Positions 7,450 through 15,531 of a stretch of 64,000 nucleotides of DNA are shown piece after piece. Where the stretch lies: the NCBI RefSeq assembly GCF_900104025.1, contig NZ_FNIQ01000008.1:62001-126000 (forward strand). The letters are read 5' to 3'. Within the stretch, counting starts at the first letter, position 1, and every line of letters starts with the position of its first letter. The position numbers and the translations under genes were made by a program. This DNA is from Geodermatophilus sp. DSM 45219. GTDB lineage: Bacteria > Actinomycetota > Actinomycetes > Mycobacteriales > Geodermatophilaceae. Below the pieces are notes generated by a model that had not been told where the DNA came from, searched no databases, and saw nothing but the letters and a program-made list of their open reading frames with translations.

Positions 7450-8712
7450 ATGCGCGACCCCCGCCGTATCCGCTGCACCTACTACATCGAGGCCGTCGAC
7501 GTCGCACGGGCCGCGGCCGCTCTCGCCGGCGAGCAGTCCAGCGGGACCTTCATCGCCGTCCCCGGAGAGTCCGACCGGATCCGCGAGCGCCATGCGGCCC
7601 AGGTCGTGGAGATCCGCGAGCTCGGCGAGTGCCCGCCCTCCCTGCCGTCGAGGCGCCGGCCGGAGCGGGTGACCGCGGCCGAGGTCGTCGTCGAGTTCCC
7701 GATGGAGAACACCGGTACCGACATCGCGACCCTGCTCACCGCGGTCGCCGGCAACCTCTTCGAGCTCGTCGACCTGTACGCCTGCCGGCTGCAGTCGATC
7801 GAGCTGCCCGACGAGTTCGTCGCGGCCCACCCCGGCCCCGCCTTCGGCGTGGCTGGCACCCGCAAGCTCATGGGCGTGCCGGACGGCGTGCTGATCGGCA
7901 CGATCGTCAAGCCGAACGTCGGCCTGGTGGAGGACGAGTTCCGCGGCGTGGTGCGCGAACTGGCCCGCGCCTCGATCGACCTGGTCAAGGACGACGAGCT
8001 GATGACCGATCCGGCGTACCTCCCCCTGGAGACCCGCGTCCGCGTCGCGCTGGAGGAGATCCGCGACGCCGAGCAGGTCACCGGGCACCGGACGATGTAC
8101 GCCTTCAACATCACCGGGGACCTCGCCGGCCTCCAGCGCCGCCACGACCTGGTGGTCGAGGCGGGCGGGAACTGCGTGATGCTCAACGTCCCGGTCATGG
8201 GCCTGCCGGCGCTCGCGTGGCTGCGCGGGTTCGCCCAGGTGCCGGTCCACGGCCACCGGGCCGGACTGGCCGCCTCGATGCGCTCTCCCGCCCTGGGGGT
8301 GGACTTCACGGTCTGGCAGCAGCTGGCCCGCCTGGCCGGCGCCGACCACGTCCACGCCAGCGGGCTGGGCAGCAAGTTCTACGAGCGGGACGAGCAGGTC
8401 GCGGCGAACATCCGCAGCCTGCAGGCGCCGCTGGGGACCACGATCGCCCCGCTGCCGACGCTGTCGTCCGGGCAGAACGTGCACACGCCGGGTCCGACGT
8501 TCGCGGCGGTGGGGTCGACCGACCTGCTCATGCTGGCCGGCGGTGGGATCGCCGCCCACCCGGACGGGCCGGCCGCCGGTGTCCGCAGCCTGCGCCAGGC
8601 GTGGACCGCGGCGGTGGGTGGGAACCCGTTGGCGGACGCGGCCGCGGCGCACGCGGCCCGTGGTGACTCCGCCCTCGCACACGCGCTGCAGACGTTCCCG
8701 GCAGGTGCCTGA
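7450..8712 (+). CDS. RuBisCO-like protein (form IV large-subunit homologue)
   Basis: 420 residues. RuBisCO landmarks can be matched by spacing: K154 in GTIVKPNVGL (RuBisCO K175), K180-DDE (K201 carbamate lysine with D203/E204), H269-R270 in VHGHRAG (H294/R295), and H302 with K309 seven residues on (H327/K334). The metal and carbamate site is therefore intact, but the second lysine of KPK is Asn and the CO2-fixation loop is diverged, so it is not a carboxylase. RuBisCO-like proteins coded with DUF1537 kinases act on 3-oxo-isoapionate 4-phosphate as decarboxylase or transcarboxylase/hydrolase in D-apiose pathways. ATG 7450 follows a GGAGG-type site, 38 bases after kdgT, and the stop overlaps the kinase start by one base. 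Confidence 0.85.
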   Translation: MRDPRRIRCTYYIEAVDVARAAAALAGEQSSGTFIAVPGESDRIRERHAAQVVEIRELGECPPSLPSRRRPERVTAAEVVVEFPMENTGTDIATLLTAVAGNLFELVDLYACRLQSIELPDEFVAAHPGPAFGVAGTRKLMGVPDGVLIGTIVKPNVGLVEDEFRGVVRELARASIDLVKDDELMTDPAYLPLETRVRVALEEIRDAEQVTGHRTMYAFNITGDLAGLQRRHDLVVEAGGNCVMLNVPVMGLPALAWLRGFAQVPVHGHRAGLAASMRSPALGVDFTVWQQLARLAGADHVHASGLGSKFYERDEQVAANIRSLQAPLGTTIAPLPTLSSGQNVHTPGPTFAAVGSTDLLMLAGGGIAAHPDGPAAGVRSLRQAWTAAVGGNPLADAAAAHAARGDSALAHALQTFPAGA

Positions 8713-9998
8713 TGGCCCGCTTCGGGTTCCTCGCCGACGACCTGACGGGCGCCAGCGACGTCCTCGCGCAGGCGCACGCCCACGGGCTCGACGCCGTGCT
8801 GGTCCTCGACCCCGGACGGTCGGTGCCGGACGACGCCGACGTCGTGGGCATCGCCGGACCGGCCCGCTCGCTGGCCGGCGACGCACTCGACGAGGCGGTG
8901 CGGTCCGGTCTCGCCCCGCTGGCGTCCCTGGACCTGTCCGTGCTGCTCTACAAGGTCTGCTCCACGTTCGACTCCTCGCCCACCGTCGGCAGCATCGGGC
9001 GGGGCATCGAGCTCCTGCACGAGCGGTTCCCCGGGCACGGACCGGTGCCCGTCGTCCCCGCGCAGCCCGGCTTCGGTCGCTACACCGCCTTCAGCCAGCA
9101 CTTCGGCGTCCACGCGGGGGAGGTGTACCGGCTGGACCGGCACCCGGTGATGGCACGTCACCCGTCCACGCCGATGCACGAGGCCGACCTGCGGCTGGTC
9201 CTGGCCGGACAGCTCACGAGCGGGCGCCCCGTCCCGGGCCTGCACCTGCCGGCCCATGCCGACGGCACCTTCGACGACCGGTGGGCGCAACTGCGCGAGG
9301 CGGCGGACGCCGAGGCCTTCGTCGTGGACGCCGTCGACGAGGCGCAGATGGACACCGTCGCCGAGGCCCTGCTCCGGGACCCTCGTCCCGCCGGACCGGC
9401 GCTCGTCGTCGGTTCCGGGGGCATCATGGCCGCGCTGGCCCGCCTCCGTGGCGGTGCCCCCCGCAGGCCGCCGGCTCCCACCGCCTCCCGTGGCCCGACG
9501 CTCGTCGTGTCGGCCTCGGCCTCCACCACGACCGCCGGCCAGATCGACGACGCCGTCCGGCACGGCTGGGTCGACGTCCCGATCCCGGCCGGGGACTTCG
9601 CCGGCGACGTCACACGGAGGCCGTGGTCGGCCGCCGTCGAGGCGGCCCTCCGGGCCGGCCGGGACGTCGTCGCTCACACCACGCAGGGACCGGACGACCC
9701 CCGGCTGAGCGCCGGCTCTGCCACCGCCGCCGCGGTGGGCGGCACCATCGGCCGGCTCGCCGGCGACCTGGCCCGCCGGGGACTGACCCGGGACGTCGTC
9801 GTCTGCGGCGGCGACACCTCCAGCCACGCCCTGCTGGCCATGGGCGTCAGCGAGCTGCGGGTCACCGAGCAGTTCGTCACCGCCGGACCCATCTGCACCA
9901 CCGATGACGCGGCCACCGTCGCCGGCTGCCGCGTCCTGCTCAAGGGCGGCCAGGTCGGCCCCCCCGACCTGTTCCGCCGCTTCGCCGGCCTCGTCTGA
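8712..9998 (+). CDS. DUF1537 four-carbon acid sugar kinase (OtnK/OiaK type)
   Basis: 428 residues, typical of the family. The N-terminal substrate domain opens with GFLADDLTGASDVL, the DDxxGA signature. The C-terminal nucleotide-binding domain holds GSGGIMAAL near residue 235 and VVVCGGDTSSHALLAMGVSEL near 360, the family's ATP-binding Gly-Gly-Asp-Thr motif. Members phosphorylate the 4-OH of 3-oxo or 2-oxo four- and five-carbon acid sugars. Translation is coupled to the RuBisCO-like gene (TGATG). The product would be an oxo-acid phosphate, the expected substrate of either the RuBisCO-like protein or the class II aldolase in this cluster. Confidence 0.85.
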   Translation: MARFGFLADDLTGASDVLAQAHAHGLDAVLVLDPGRSVPDDADVVGIAGPARSLAGDALDEAVRSGLAPLASLDLSVLLYKVCSTFDSSPTVGSIGRGIELLHERFPGHGPVPVVPAQPGFGRYTAFSQHFGVHAGEVYRLDRHPVMARHPSTPMHEADLRLVLAGQLTSGRPVPGLHLPAHADGTFDDRWAQLREAADAEAFVVDAVDEAQMDTVAEALLRDPRPAGPALVVGSGGIMAALARLRGGAPRRPPAPTASRGPTLVVSASASTTTAGQIDDAVRHGWVDVPIPAGDFAGDVTRRPWSAAVEAALRAGRDVVAHTTQGPDDPRLSAGSATAAAVGGTIGRLAGDLARRGLTRDVVVCGGDTSSHALLAMGVSELRVTEQFVTAGPICTTDDAATVAGCRVLLKGGQVGPPDLFRRFAGLV

Positions 9999-10037
9999 GC
10001 CGCGCGGGACACCCCACCGATCGACCAGGAGGACACC

Positions 10038-11087
10038 ATGAAGGCCGTCGTCAAGCACGCAGCCGAGCGCGGCATCCAGGTCCGCGAGGACTGGGCCGAG
10101 CCCGTCGCCGGCCCGGGGCAGGTGCTGCTCGAGGTGGCCGCCGCCTCGCTGTGCGGCACCGACCGGGAGCTCTACGAGTGGACGCCCTCGGCGCAGGCGT
10201 TCGACCTCACCCCGCCGGTGGTCCTCGGCCACGAGGGCTCCGGCACGGTGCTCGCCGTGGGCGCGGGCGTCGAGAACGTGGCCCCCGGCGACCGGGTGGC
10301 GCTGGAGAGCCACCTCATCTGCGGCCGCTGCTACCCGTGCCGGACCGGCAGCGCGCACACCTGCGAGCGGACCGGCATCCTCGGCATGCACATCGACGGC
10401 GTCTTTGCCGAACGAGTCGCCGTCCCGGCGGACATCTGCGTGCCGCTGCCCGGATCGGTGTCGCTCGAGACCGGTGCCCTGCTGGAGTCGGCCGGGGTGG
10501 CCATGCACGCCGTCCAGCGGTCCGGGTACGCCGTGGCCGGGCAGTACGTCCTTGTCAACGGCTGCGGGCCCGTGGGTCTGGTCATCGCGCAGATCGCCCT
10601 CGCCCTGGGAGCGGCGGCCGTCGTCGCCGTGGAACCCAACCCGTTCCGCCGGAAGCAGGCGGAGTCGATCGGCGCCCGGGTGCTCGACCCGTCGGACGAC
10701 GTCGTCGGCGTGTGCCGCGACCTGGCCGGCCCGCGCGGCGGCTTCGACGTCGCCTTCGAGGTCTCCGGCGTGCGCGGAGTGCTGCCGCCGCTGCTGGCGG
10801 CGCTGCGGCGGGAGGCCACGCTCGTGACGGTCGGACACCCGAGCGAGCCGGCCGCGATCGACGTCGCGGCGTTCGTGAACAAGAAGGGCATCACCCTCCG
10901 CGGCATCTTCGGCCGCCGGCTCTGGGACACCTGGGAGCAGTTGCTTCTCCTGCTGCAGTCCGGTCGCATCGACCTGGACTGGCTGATCACCCACCGCCTG
11001 TCCCTCGACGAGGCAGAGGCCGCGGTCGAACTGCTCACCGGCGATGCCGGGAAGGTGCTGCTCGTCCCCGGCGCGAACCGACGGTGA
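10038..11087 (+). CDS. Zinc-dependent medium-chain alcohol/polyol dehydrogenase
   Basis: 349 residues. Catalytic zinc ligands C39 (SLCGTDRE) and H65-E66 (LGHEGSG), structural zinc cysteines C95, C98, C101 and C109, and an NAD(H) motif VNGCGPVGL at about 174-181. It resembles threonine 3-dehydrogenase and L-threonate or sorbitol-type dehydrogenases. A good AGGAGG site precedes ATG 10038, 39 bases after the kinase gene. In this cluster it most likely oxidises a hydroxyl of the incoming acid sugar to the 3-oxo compound used by the kinase; that is inference from order and family. A strong hairpin follows it. Confidence 0.85.
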   Translation: MKAVVKHAAERGIQVREDWAEPVAGPGQVLLEVAAASLCGTDRELYEWTPSAQAFDLTPPVVLGHEGSGTVLAVGAGVENVAPGDRVALESHLICGRCYPCRTGSAHTCERTGILGMHIDGVFAERVAVPADICVPLPGSVSLETGALLESAGVAMHAVQRSGYAVAGQYVLVNGCGPVGLVIAQIALALGAAAVVAVEPNPFRRKQAESIGARVLDPSDDVVGVCRDLAGPRGGFDVAFEVSGVRGVLPPLLAALRREATLVTVGHPSEPAAIDVAAFVNKKGITLRGIFGRRLWDTWEQLLLLLQSGRIDLDWLITHRLSLDEAEAAVELLTGDAGKVLLVPGANRR

Positions 11088-11093
11088 TCCGGC

Positions 11094-11126
11094 GGGGTCG
11101 GGCCGGTACCCCGCCGGCCCGACCCC
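11094..11126 (+). terminator. Intrinsic-type hairpin after the dehydrogenase gene
   Basis: Perfect 13-bp stem GGGGTCGGGCCGG / CCGGCCCGACCCC around a 7-base loop, starting seven bases after the stop codon. There is no U-tract, as is common in high-GC actinobacteria. It separates the catabolic operon from the MFS gene. The remaining 236 bases to the next start show no feature I can support. Confidence 0.7.
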
Positions 11127-11362
11127 GTCCGCGCTGACGCACCGGCTCGTGGTGGTCGCAGTTCCGCTGTGGCGCACCGGGCCGCGGTCGCCGGCTCCGC
11201 CTGCCCTCGGTGCCCGGCCCGGGCCGGAGCGGCGCTGGTCGACCGGACCTCCTCGCCGTCCAGCGCGTCGCCGTGCAGGGTGCAGGCGTCCACGGGCGGA
11301 GCGGGAGCCGAGGTGGTGGACTCGGCCCGTCGGACGGCCGGTGCAGCTGCGGAGGTGGTGTC

Positions 11363-12556
11363 GTGCAGGTGCGGCCACGCGTGCTCGTCCTGCTCGTGGC
11401 GCTCGCCTCCGCCGTCGCCCAGGCCTTCGGTCGCTTCTCGTACGCGTTGCTGCTCCCGGCGATCAACCGCGACCTGCTGGGCTCGTACGCCGTCGCGGGG
11501 CTGGTCGCCACGGCCAACGTCACCGCGTACCTGCTCGGGACCCTGGCCGTGAGCACCCTCTCCCGCCGCGCTCGGCCGGCCGCGCTCATCCAGGCCGGCC
11601 TGGCCTGCAGCGCGCTCGGCCTCGCGCTGCTCACCCGGGCCGACGGTGCGGGGCAGCTGTCCGTCGGACTCACCCTGACCGGCATCGGCGGCGCCTTCAT
11701 CTGGGTGCCGGCTCCCGGGCTCGCCGGCTCGGTCGTCCGCCCGTCGCGCCGCGGGGCCGCGATCGGCGTCGCGGGCTCCGGGATCGGCGCAGGGATCGTG
11801 TTCGCCAGCGCCCTGACCTGGGGTCTGCAGGCCCAGGGCGGTGATGCCTCCTGGCGCACGGTCTACCTGGTCGAGACGGCGATCGCGCTGGTCGCGCTCG
11901 TCCTGCTCCTGCTCCTGCTCCGGCCCGCGCCGCACCGCGACGACGACGCGCCCGTGCGCGCCGCCGCCCTGCGACGGGTCCCCGGCTGGATCGGTCTGAC
12001 GAGCGGCTACGCGGCTTACGGCTTGGCCTACTCCGTCTACACCAGCTACCTGGTGACCGCGCTCGAGGACGACGCCGGCTTCTCGGCCGGCCACGCCTCG
12101 GCGGTCTACACCCTGGTCGGCATCGGCCTGACCGTCGGCGGCGTCCTGCTGGGACCGCTGTCCGACCGGTGGGGTCGCGGCGCCACGCTGGTCGGCGGCT
12201 ACCTGGCCATGGCAGGGGCGATCCTGCTCGTGCCGCTGGGCCTGGAACCCCTGGCCTCGGTGTCGGCCCTGCTGTTCGGCCTGATGATGTCCGGGCTGCC
12301 GGCGGTCATCGCCGCCCACCTGTCGGACTTCCTGACCCCGCGGGAGTTCGCCGGGGCCTTCGGTCGCTGCACCCTGGCCTTCGGGCTCGCGCAGCTGTGC
12401 GGTCCTCCGCTCGGTGGCTTCCTCGCCGAGACGACGGGCGGCTTCCTCGTCCCCTTCCTCCTCGCCGGACTCGTCGCGGCGATCGGCGCCGGCGTCAGCC
12501 TCGACGTCCTCCGCGCCACGTCCACCCGCCGCCAGCCGAACGGCGTCCGCTCCTGA
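11363..12556 (+). CDS. MFS transporter (YbfB/YjiJ-like)
   Basis: 397 residues with about twelve membrane segments. The start is GTG 11363, six bases after GGAGGT (11351-11356); an in-frame open extension upstream has no membrane character. The first helix carries the FGRFSYALLLPAI pattern characteristic of the YbfB/YjiJ branch of major facilitators. The middle loop DRWGRG near residue 255 is the family's motif-A equivalent. The substrate is not known. It lies downstream of the acid-sugar cluster but behind a terminator-like hairpin, so its link to that pathway is only positional. Confidence 0.75.
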   Translation: MQVRPRVLVLLVALASAVAQAFGRFSYALLLPAINRDLLGSYAVAGLVATANVTAYLLGTLAVSTLSRRARPAALIQAGLACSALGLALLTRADGAGQLSVGLTLTGIGGAFIWVPAPGLAGSVVRPSRRGAAIGVAGSGIGAGIVFASALTWGLQAQGGDASWRTVYLVETAIALVALVLLLLLLRPAPHRDDDAPVRAAALRRVPGWIGLTSGYAAYGLAYSVYTSYLVTALEDDAGFSAGHASAVYTLVGIGLTVGGVLLGPLSDRWGRGATLVGGYLAMAGAILLVPLGLEPLASVSALLFGLMMSGLPAVIAAHLSDFLTPREFAGAFGRCTLAFGLAQLCGPPLGGFLAETTGGFLVPFLLAGLVAAIGAGVSLDVLRATSTRRQPNGVRS

Positions 12557-12609
12557 TCCGCACGGACGGTCGACGTGCCGTCCAGTGCCGCCGACAGCGG
12601 CGGATCAGG
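12552..12609. terminator. Bidirectional terminator between convergent genes
   Basis: Nested inverted repeats: outer CCTGATCCGC (12552-12561) with GCGGATCAGG (12600-12609), which include both stop codons, and inner GGACGG / CCGTCC (12564-12569, 12578-12583). The position between the MFS gene and the minus-strand unknown fits shared termination. Confidence 0.6.
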
Positions 12610-12985
12610 TCGCGTCGAAGAGGGTCACCTCGTCCGGCTGGGCGGTGAACGGGTTGGCCCACTCCGACGGCGTGCCGGTGATCGGCTGGGCGTCGGTCAC
12701 GACCACGAACGGCGTGCCCGGGTAGACGGCCAGCACCCGCGAGGTCGAGGACAGCGTCTCGGTGTGCTCGACCAGCTCACCCCGGCGCAGGGAACGCGTC
12801 GTCCGCCGGCCGGACAGCTCCTCACCGACCGAGGCGACCCACTGGGCGCCGTCCTGGCGGAAGGTGATCGACCGGACCCGCCGGCCCGGGGGAGCGGGCT
12901 CGCACCCGGCGAACTCGGCGAGCGCGTCGTAGAGCCGCTCCGCCTGCTCGTCGTCGCTCGCCCGCGGGATGAAGAACGCAGTCAC
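12605..12985 (-). CDS. Unrecognised 126-residue protein
   Basis: GTG 12985 gives VTAFFIPRASDDEQAERLYDAL and runs to TGA 12605-12607. It is soluble, acidic, with mixed α/β character and no signal peptide or membrane segment. I do not recognise the family. Codon use is strongly GC3-biased like its neighbours and the frame is well kept, so it is likely a real gene. A longer in-frame opening upstream is the antisense shadow of the SBF transporter and was left out. A motif shared with the xre promoter region lies about 50 bases upstream. Confidence 0.6.
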   Translation of the reverse strand: MTAFFIPRASDDEQAERLYDALAEFAGCEPAPPGRRVRSITFRQDGAQWVASVGEELSGRRTTRSLRRGELVEHTETLSSTSRVLAVYPGTPFVVVTDAQPITGTPSEWANPFTAQPDEVTLFDAT

Positions 12986-13034
12986 GGGCGCAGTCTCACC
13001 GTCGCTACCGACGGGAGCGCGCGGGTGGTGGTCG

Positions 13035-13048
13035 CCGTACCAGTACCA
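13035..13048. promoter_or_regulatory. Shared motif CCGTACCAGTACCA in a divergent promoter region
   Basis: CCGTACCAGTACCA lies between the divergent unknown gene (start 12985) and the SBF transporter (start 13095). A near copy (CCGTACCAGTATCA) occurs at 23332-23345 upstream of the XRE regulator. The bases before it also match (GGTGGTGGT), so it may be a common operator or promoter element. Confidence 0.35.
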
Positions 13049-13094
13049 CCGCTGCGGTTGTTGCTCGGCGCACCCGCTGTGAGAGTGGCTCCCC

Positions 13095-14075
13095 GTGGAC
13101 GGCATCGCGACCCTGAGTGCGTTCGTCGGGCGCTGGTTCGCGCTCATCGTCGTCGTGGCCGGCGGCATCGCACTCGCGACCCCGGACACCTTCGCCGGGG
13201 GCGGCGCGCTGGTGCCGTACCTGCTGATGGTGATCATGCTCGGCATGGGCATGACCCTGCGGGCGACCGACTTCGCGATCGTGGCGCGGCGGCCCTGGGC
13301 GCTCCTGCTCGGCGTCGCGGCGCAGTACGTCGTGATGCCCGGGGTGGCGTGGCTGCTGACCCAGGCGCTCAGCCTCCCGGCCGCCGTCGCCGCCGGGGTG
13401 ATCCTGGTCGGGGCCGCGCCCGGCGGGACGGCGTCCAACGTGATGGTCTACCTGGCCAAGGGCGACACGGCCCTGTCCGTCGCGATGACGTCGGTGTCGA
13501 CCCTGCTCGCGCCCCTGCTGACCCCGCTGCTGGTGCTGTGGCTGGCGGGGGAGTACCTGCCCGTGGACGCCGGGGGCCTGTTCACCTCGATCGTGCAGAT
13601 CGTCCTGGTGCCGGTGCTGCTCGGGCTGGTCCTGCGGCTCGTCGTCCCGCGGGTGGTCGAGCGGGTCCTGCCGGCCCTGCCGCTGGTCTCGGTCGTCGGC
13701 ATCACCGCGGTCGTGGTCGTCGTCGTGGCCGGCAGCGCGGACACGATCACGTCGGTCGGGCTCGTGGTCGTGCTCGCGGTGGTCCTGCACAACGGCCTCG
13801 GCCTGGCCCTCGGGTACGGCATCGCCCGTGTCACGGGCATGGACGTCTCGGCCCGGCGGGCCATCAGCATCGAGGTCGGCATGCAGAACTCGGGGCTGGC
13901 CGCGGGGCTCGCCACGGTGCACTTCAGCCCCGCGGCCGCGCTGCCGGCGGCGGTCTTCTCGGTCTGGCACAACGTGTCCGGGTCCCTGCTGGCCGGCCAC
14001 TGGGCGCGCAGGGACCCCGCCGCCGGCCGGGTCGACGGCCGGGACGGGGTGCTGGTGCGGGAGACGGAGCGGTGA
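13095..14075 (+). CDS. Bile acid:sodium symporter (SBF/BASS) family transporter
   Basis: 326 residues, about ten membrane segments. BASS features: a first-half GMGMTLRATDF, a central GAAPGGTASNVMVYLAKGD (the crossing-region sodium-site motif) and a second-half EVGMQNSGLAAGLA. These align with the two inverted five-helix repeats of the family. Bacterial members carry pantoate, organic acids or other anions with sodium; the substrate is unknown here. GTG 13095 was taken because the first helix follows within 15 residues. The gene stands alone between divergent and convergent small genes. Confidence 0.85.
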   Translation: MDGIATLSAFVGRWFALIVVVAGGIALATPDTFAGGGALVPYLLMVIMLGMGMTLRATDFAIVARRPWALLLGVAAQYVVMPGVAWLLTQALSLPAAVAAGVILVGAAPGGTASNVMVYLAKGDTALSVAMTSVSTLLAPLLTPLLVLWLAGEYLPVDAGGLFTSIVQIVLVPVLLGLVLRLVVPRVVERVLPALPLVSVVGITAVVVVVVAGSADTITSVGLVVVLAVVLHNGLGLALGYGIARVTGMDVSARRAISIEVGMQNSGLAAGLATVHFSPAAALPAAVFSVWHNVSGSLLAGHWARRDPAAGRVDGRDGVLVRETER

Positions 14076-14085
14076 GGGCGGCCGG

Positions 14086-14433
14086 TCAGGCGGACTGCGA
14101 GCGCCGCGTCTCGGTGCGGTGCGTCCTGTTGTGCACCCACAGCACCAGGCAGCGCAGCGCCGCGTAGCCCTCCGCGGAGGCGTAGCCCTGCTCGAAGCGG
14201 GCCGCCTCGACGAGCTCGTCGCTGTCGACGGTCCCACCGGCGGCGAAGCGGTCGAGCACCTCGCCGGTCAGCGACGTGCTGCGGAACAGGCGGGCGATGC
14301 CGAGGGCCACCGAGTCGGACACCGTGAGGCTGAACGGCGGGTGCGCCATCGCCGCCCGGCGGTCCAGCAGCTGGGCGACCTCGCTGTAGACCTGGACGTC
14401 GGTGGCCGGCATCCCGCGAGCGGCGATGTTCAA
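14086..14433 (-). CDS. Unrecognised 115-residue protein
   Basis: Starts at TTG 14433 with GAGGAG six bases upstream, or possibly at ATG 14412. The protein is helical, with VYSEVAQLLDRRAAMAHPPF, TVSDSVALGIARLFRST and GYAALRCLVLWVHNRTHRTE. There is no clear enzyme motif. The N-terminal arrangement faintly resembles small regulators carrying ANTAR-like helices, but not well enough to assign. It lies convergent with the SBF gene, with only ten bases between. Confidence 0.55.
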   Translation of the reverse strand: MNIAARGMPATDVQVYSEVAQLLDRRAAMAHPPFSLTVSDSVALGIARLFRSTSLTGEVLDRFAAGGTVDSDELVEAARFEQGYASAEGYAALRCLVLWVHNRTHRTETRRSQSA

Positions 14434-14510
14434 CGGAGGCTCCTCGCTGGTCGGTCCGTTCCTCTCGGTCAGGACATCGGCCGTGCGGAGCCGGTACTGA
14501 ACCGGAACCC

Positions 14511-14541
14511 GGCCTCGCCCTCCCTCCGAGGGGGCGAGGCC
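14511..14541 (-). terminator. Hairpin terminator downstream of the FlbD-like gene
   Basis: Stem GGCCTCGCCC (14511-14520) / GGGCGAGGCC (14532-14541), 10 bp, with an 11-base loop, nine bases beyond the FlbD-like stop codon. It probably ends that minus-strand transcript. Confidence 0.6.
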
Positions 14542-14549
14542 CGTTGCGG

Positions 14550-14843
14550 TCAGGGCAACCGGATGGGCACCACGGGTCCGGGGGCGTGCGCCTGGGGTGG
14601 GACGTCGCCGCGACCCAGGCCCAGCGGGTCGGCGTCCTCACCGCGGTCGAGCACGTAGCAGGCGGCGATCACGCCGGCGCGGTCCTCCCGGATCGCCCCG
14701 ATGATCTGACCGAGGCTCTCCCGGACGCAGTAGTGGGCCCCGTCGGTCGTGATGACGACGGTGTCCGCGCCCGCCTCGACCCGCTCGATGTGGTCGGGGT
14801 CCAGGCGGCAGTACTCGCCGGTGCGACGGGTGAGGCCGATCAT
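14550..14843 (-). CDS. FlbD-like protein
   Basis: 97 residues from ATG 14843, with AGGAGGA six bases upstream. The first ~65 residues follow the flagellar FlbD pattern: MIGLTRRTGEYCRLDPDHIE, then a strand TVVITTDGAHYCVRE and a final helix SLGQIIGAIRED. The last 30 residues are Pro-rich and not part of the family. FlbD occurs in flagellar operons of many bacteria, with no settled biochemical role. No flagellar gene is seen here, so this copy may be a stand-alone relative. It is divergent from the methyltransferase gene. Confidence 0.65.
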   Translation of the reverse strand: MIGLTRRTGEYCRLDPDHIERVEAGADTVVITTDGAHYCVRESLGQIIGAIREDRAGVIAACYVLDRGEDADPLGLGRGDVPPQAHAPGPVVPIRLP

Positions 14844-14964
14844 CGCGGTCCTCCTGCTGGGCGGGGCATCGGGCCCCGGGGGCTGCCTCGGTGGTGAGGT
14901 GCCCGTACCTTCGGCGCCGACCGCGGACCGGTTGAGCCCGGACCGCGCAGTCCGCCCCGTCGGG

Positions 14965-15426
14965 GTGAGCCCCCACGGGAGCCCCGTGCCCGCCTCCGAG
15001 CGACTGGCCTGGGCCGCCGGGGTGGTGGCGGCGCGGGCGGGGGAGCGGGTGCTGGAGGCGGGCTGCGGCCACGGCGTCCTGGTGTCCCTGCTCGCCGACC
15101 GCGGGTGCACGGTGCTCGGTGCCGACCTGGGCGCGGGCCCCTTCGACGTGGTCGTGTCCTCCAACCTGCGGGCCTTCCACGACCCCCGGGAGGAGGCGGC
15201 CCGGGACGTCGTCGACCGGGTCCTCGCGCCCGACGGCCGGGTCGTCGTCGCCTCCTCCGTGATGACGCCGGGTGCCGACGCCGCCGTCGTCGGCACGGTG
15301 GCCCGGCTGGCCGCCGGCCGCGGGCTCGCTGTCGCGGTCGTCCACCACGGCGCGACGGCGCCGATGGCGTCGGCGGCGGTCGAGCTGCGCCGCGGAGGCC
15401 GGGGCCAGGCTCCCCCCTCCGGGTGA
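14965..15426 (+). CDS. SAM-dependent methyltransferase-like protein with an internal gap
   Basis: The frame is open from before 14800; GTG 14965 is a guess at the start, placed just before ASERLAWAAGVVAARAGERV. Motif I is clear (VLEAGCGHGVLVSLL). In full-length relatives about 40-45 residues containing the acidic end of strand 2 and motif II follow. Here the sequence passes straight to GADLGAGPFDVVVSSNLRAF, which is motif IV, then to VLAPDGRVVVAS (motif VI). So the SAM pocket lacks a piece. It may be inactive or have changed function. Either an in-frame deletion or a short family variant would explain it. Confidence 0.55.
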   Translation: MSPHGSPVPASERLAWAAGVVAARAGERVLEAGCGHGVLVSLLADRGCTVLGADLGAGPFDVVVSSNLRAFHDPREEAARDVVDRVLAPDGRVVVASSVMTPGADAAVVGTVARLAAGRGLAVAVVHHGATAPMASAAVELRRGGRGQAPPSG

Positions 15427-15531
15427 GGCCGCGGGGTCGCGCTCAAGACGGCCCCGGCCACCGTCGATCACCCGGTCAGGTGACGCCCGGCCTCCCGGTG
15501 GGCGTCGATCCCGAAGCGAGGAGGAGACGTC

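Noticed and set aside
7450-8712. A carbon-fixing RuBisCO large subunit
   Set aside because: The protein is short (420 residues), the KPK motif is KPN and the loop regions are diverged; no small subunit or phosphoribulokinase gene is nearby.
11127-11362. An additional small gene between the dehydrogenase and MFS genes
   Set aside because: Open frames there lack a ribosome site and have antisense-like composition; the only good start is GTG 11363 of the transporter.
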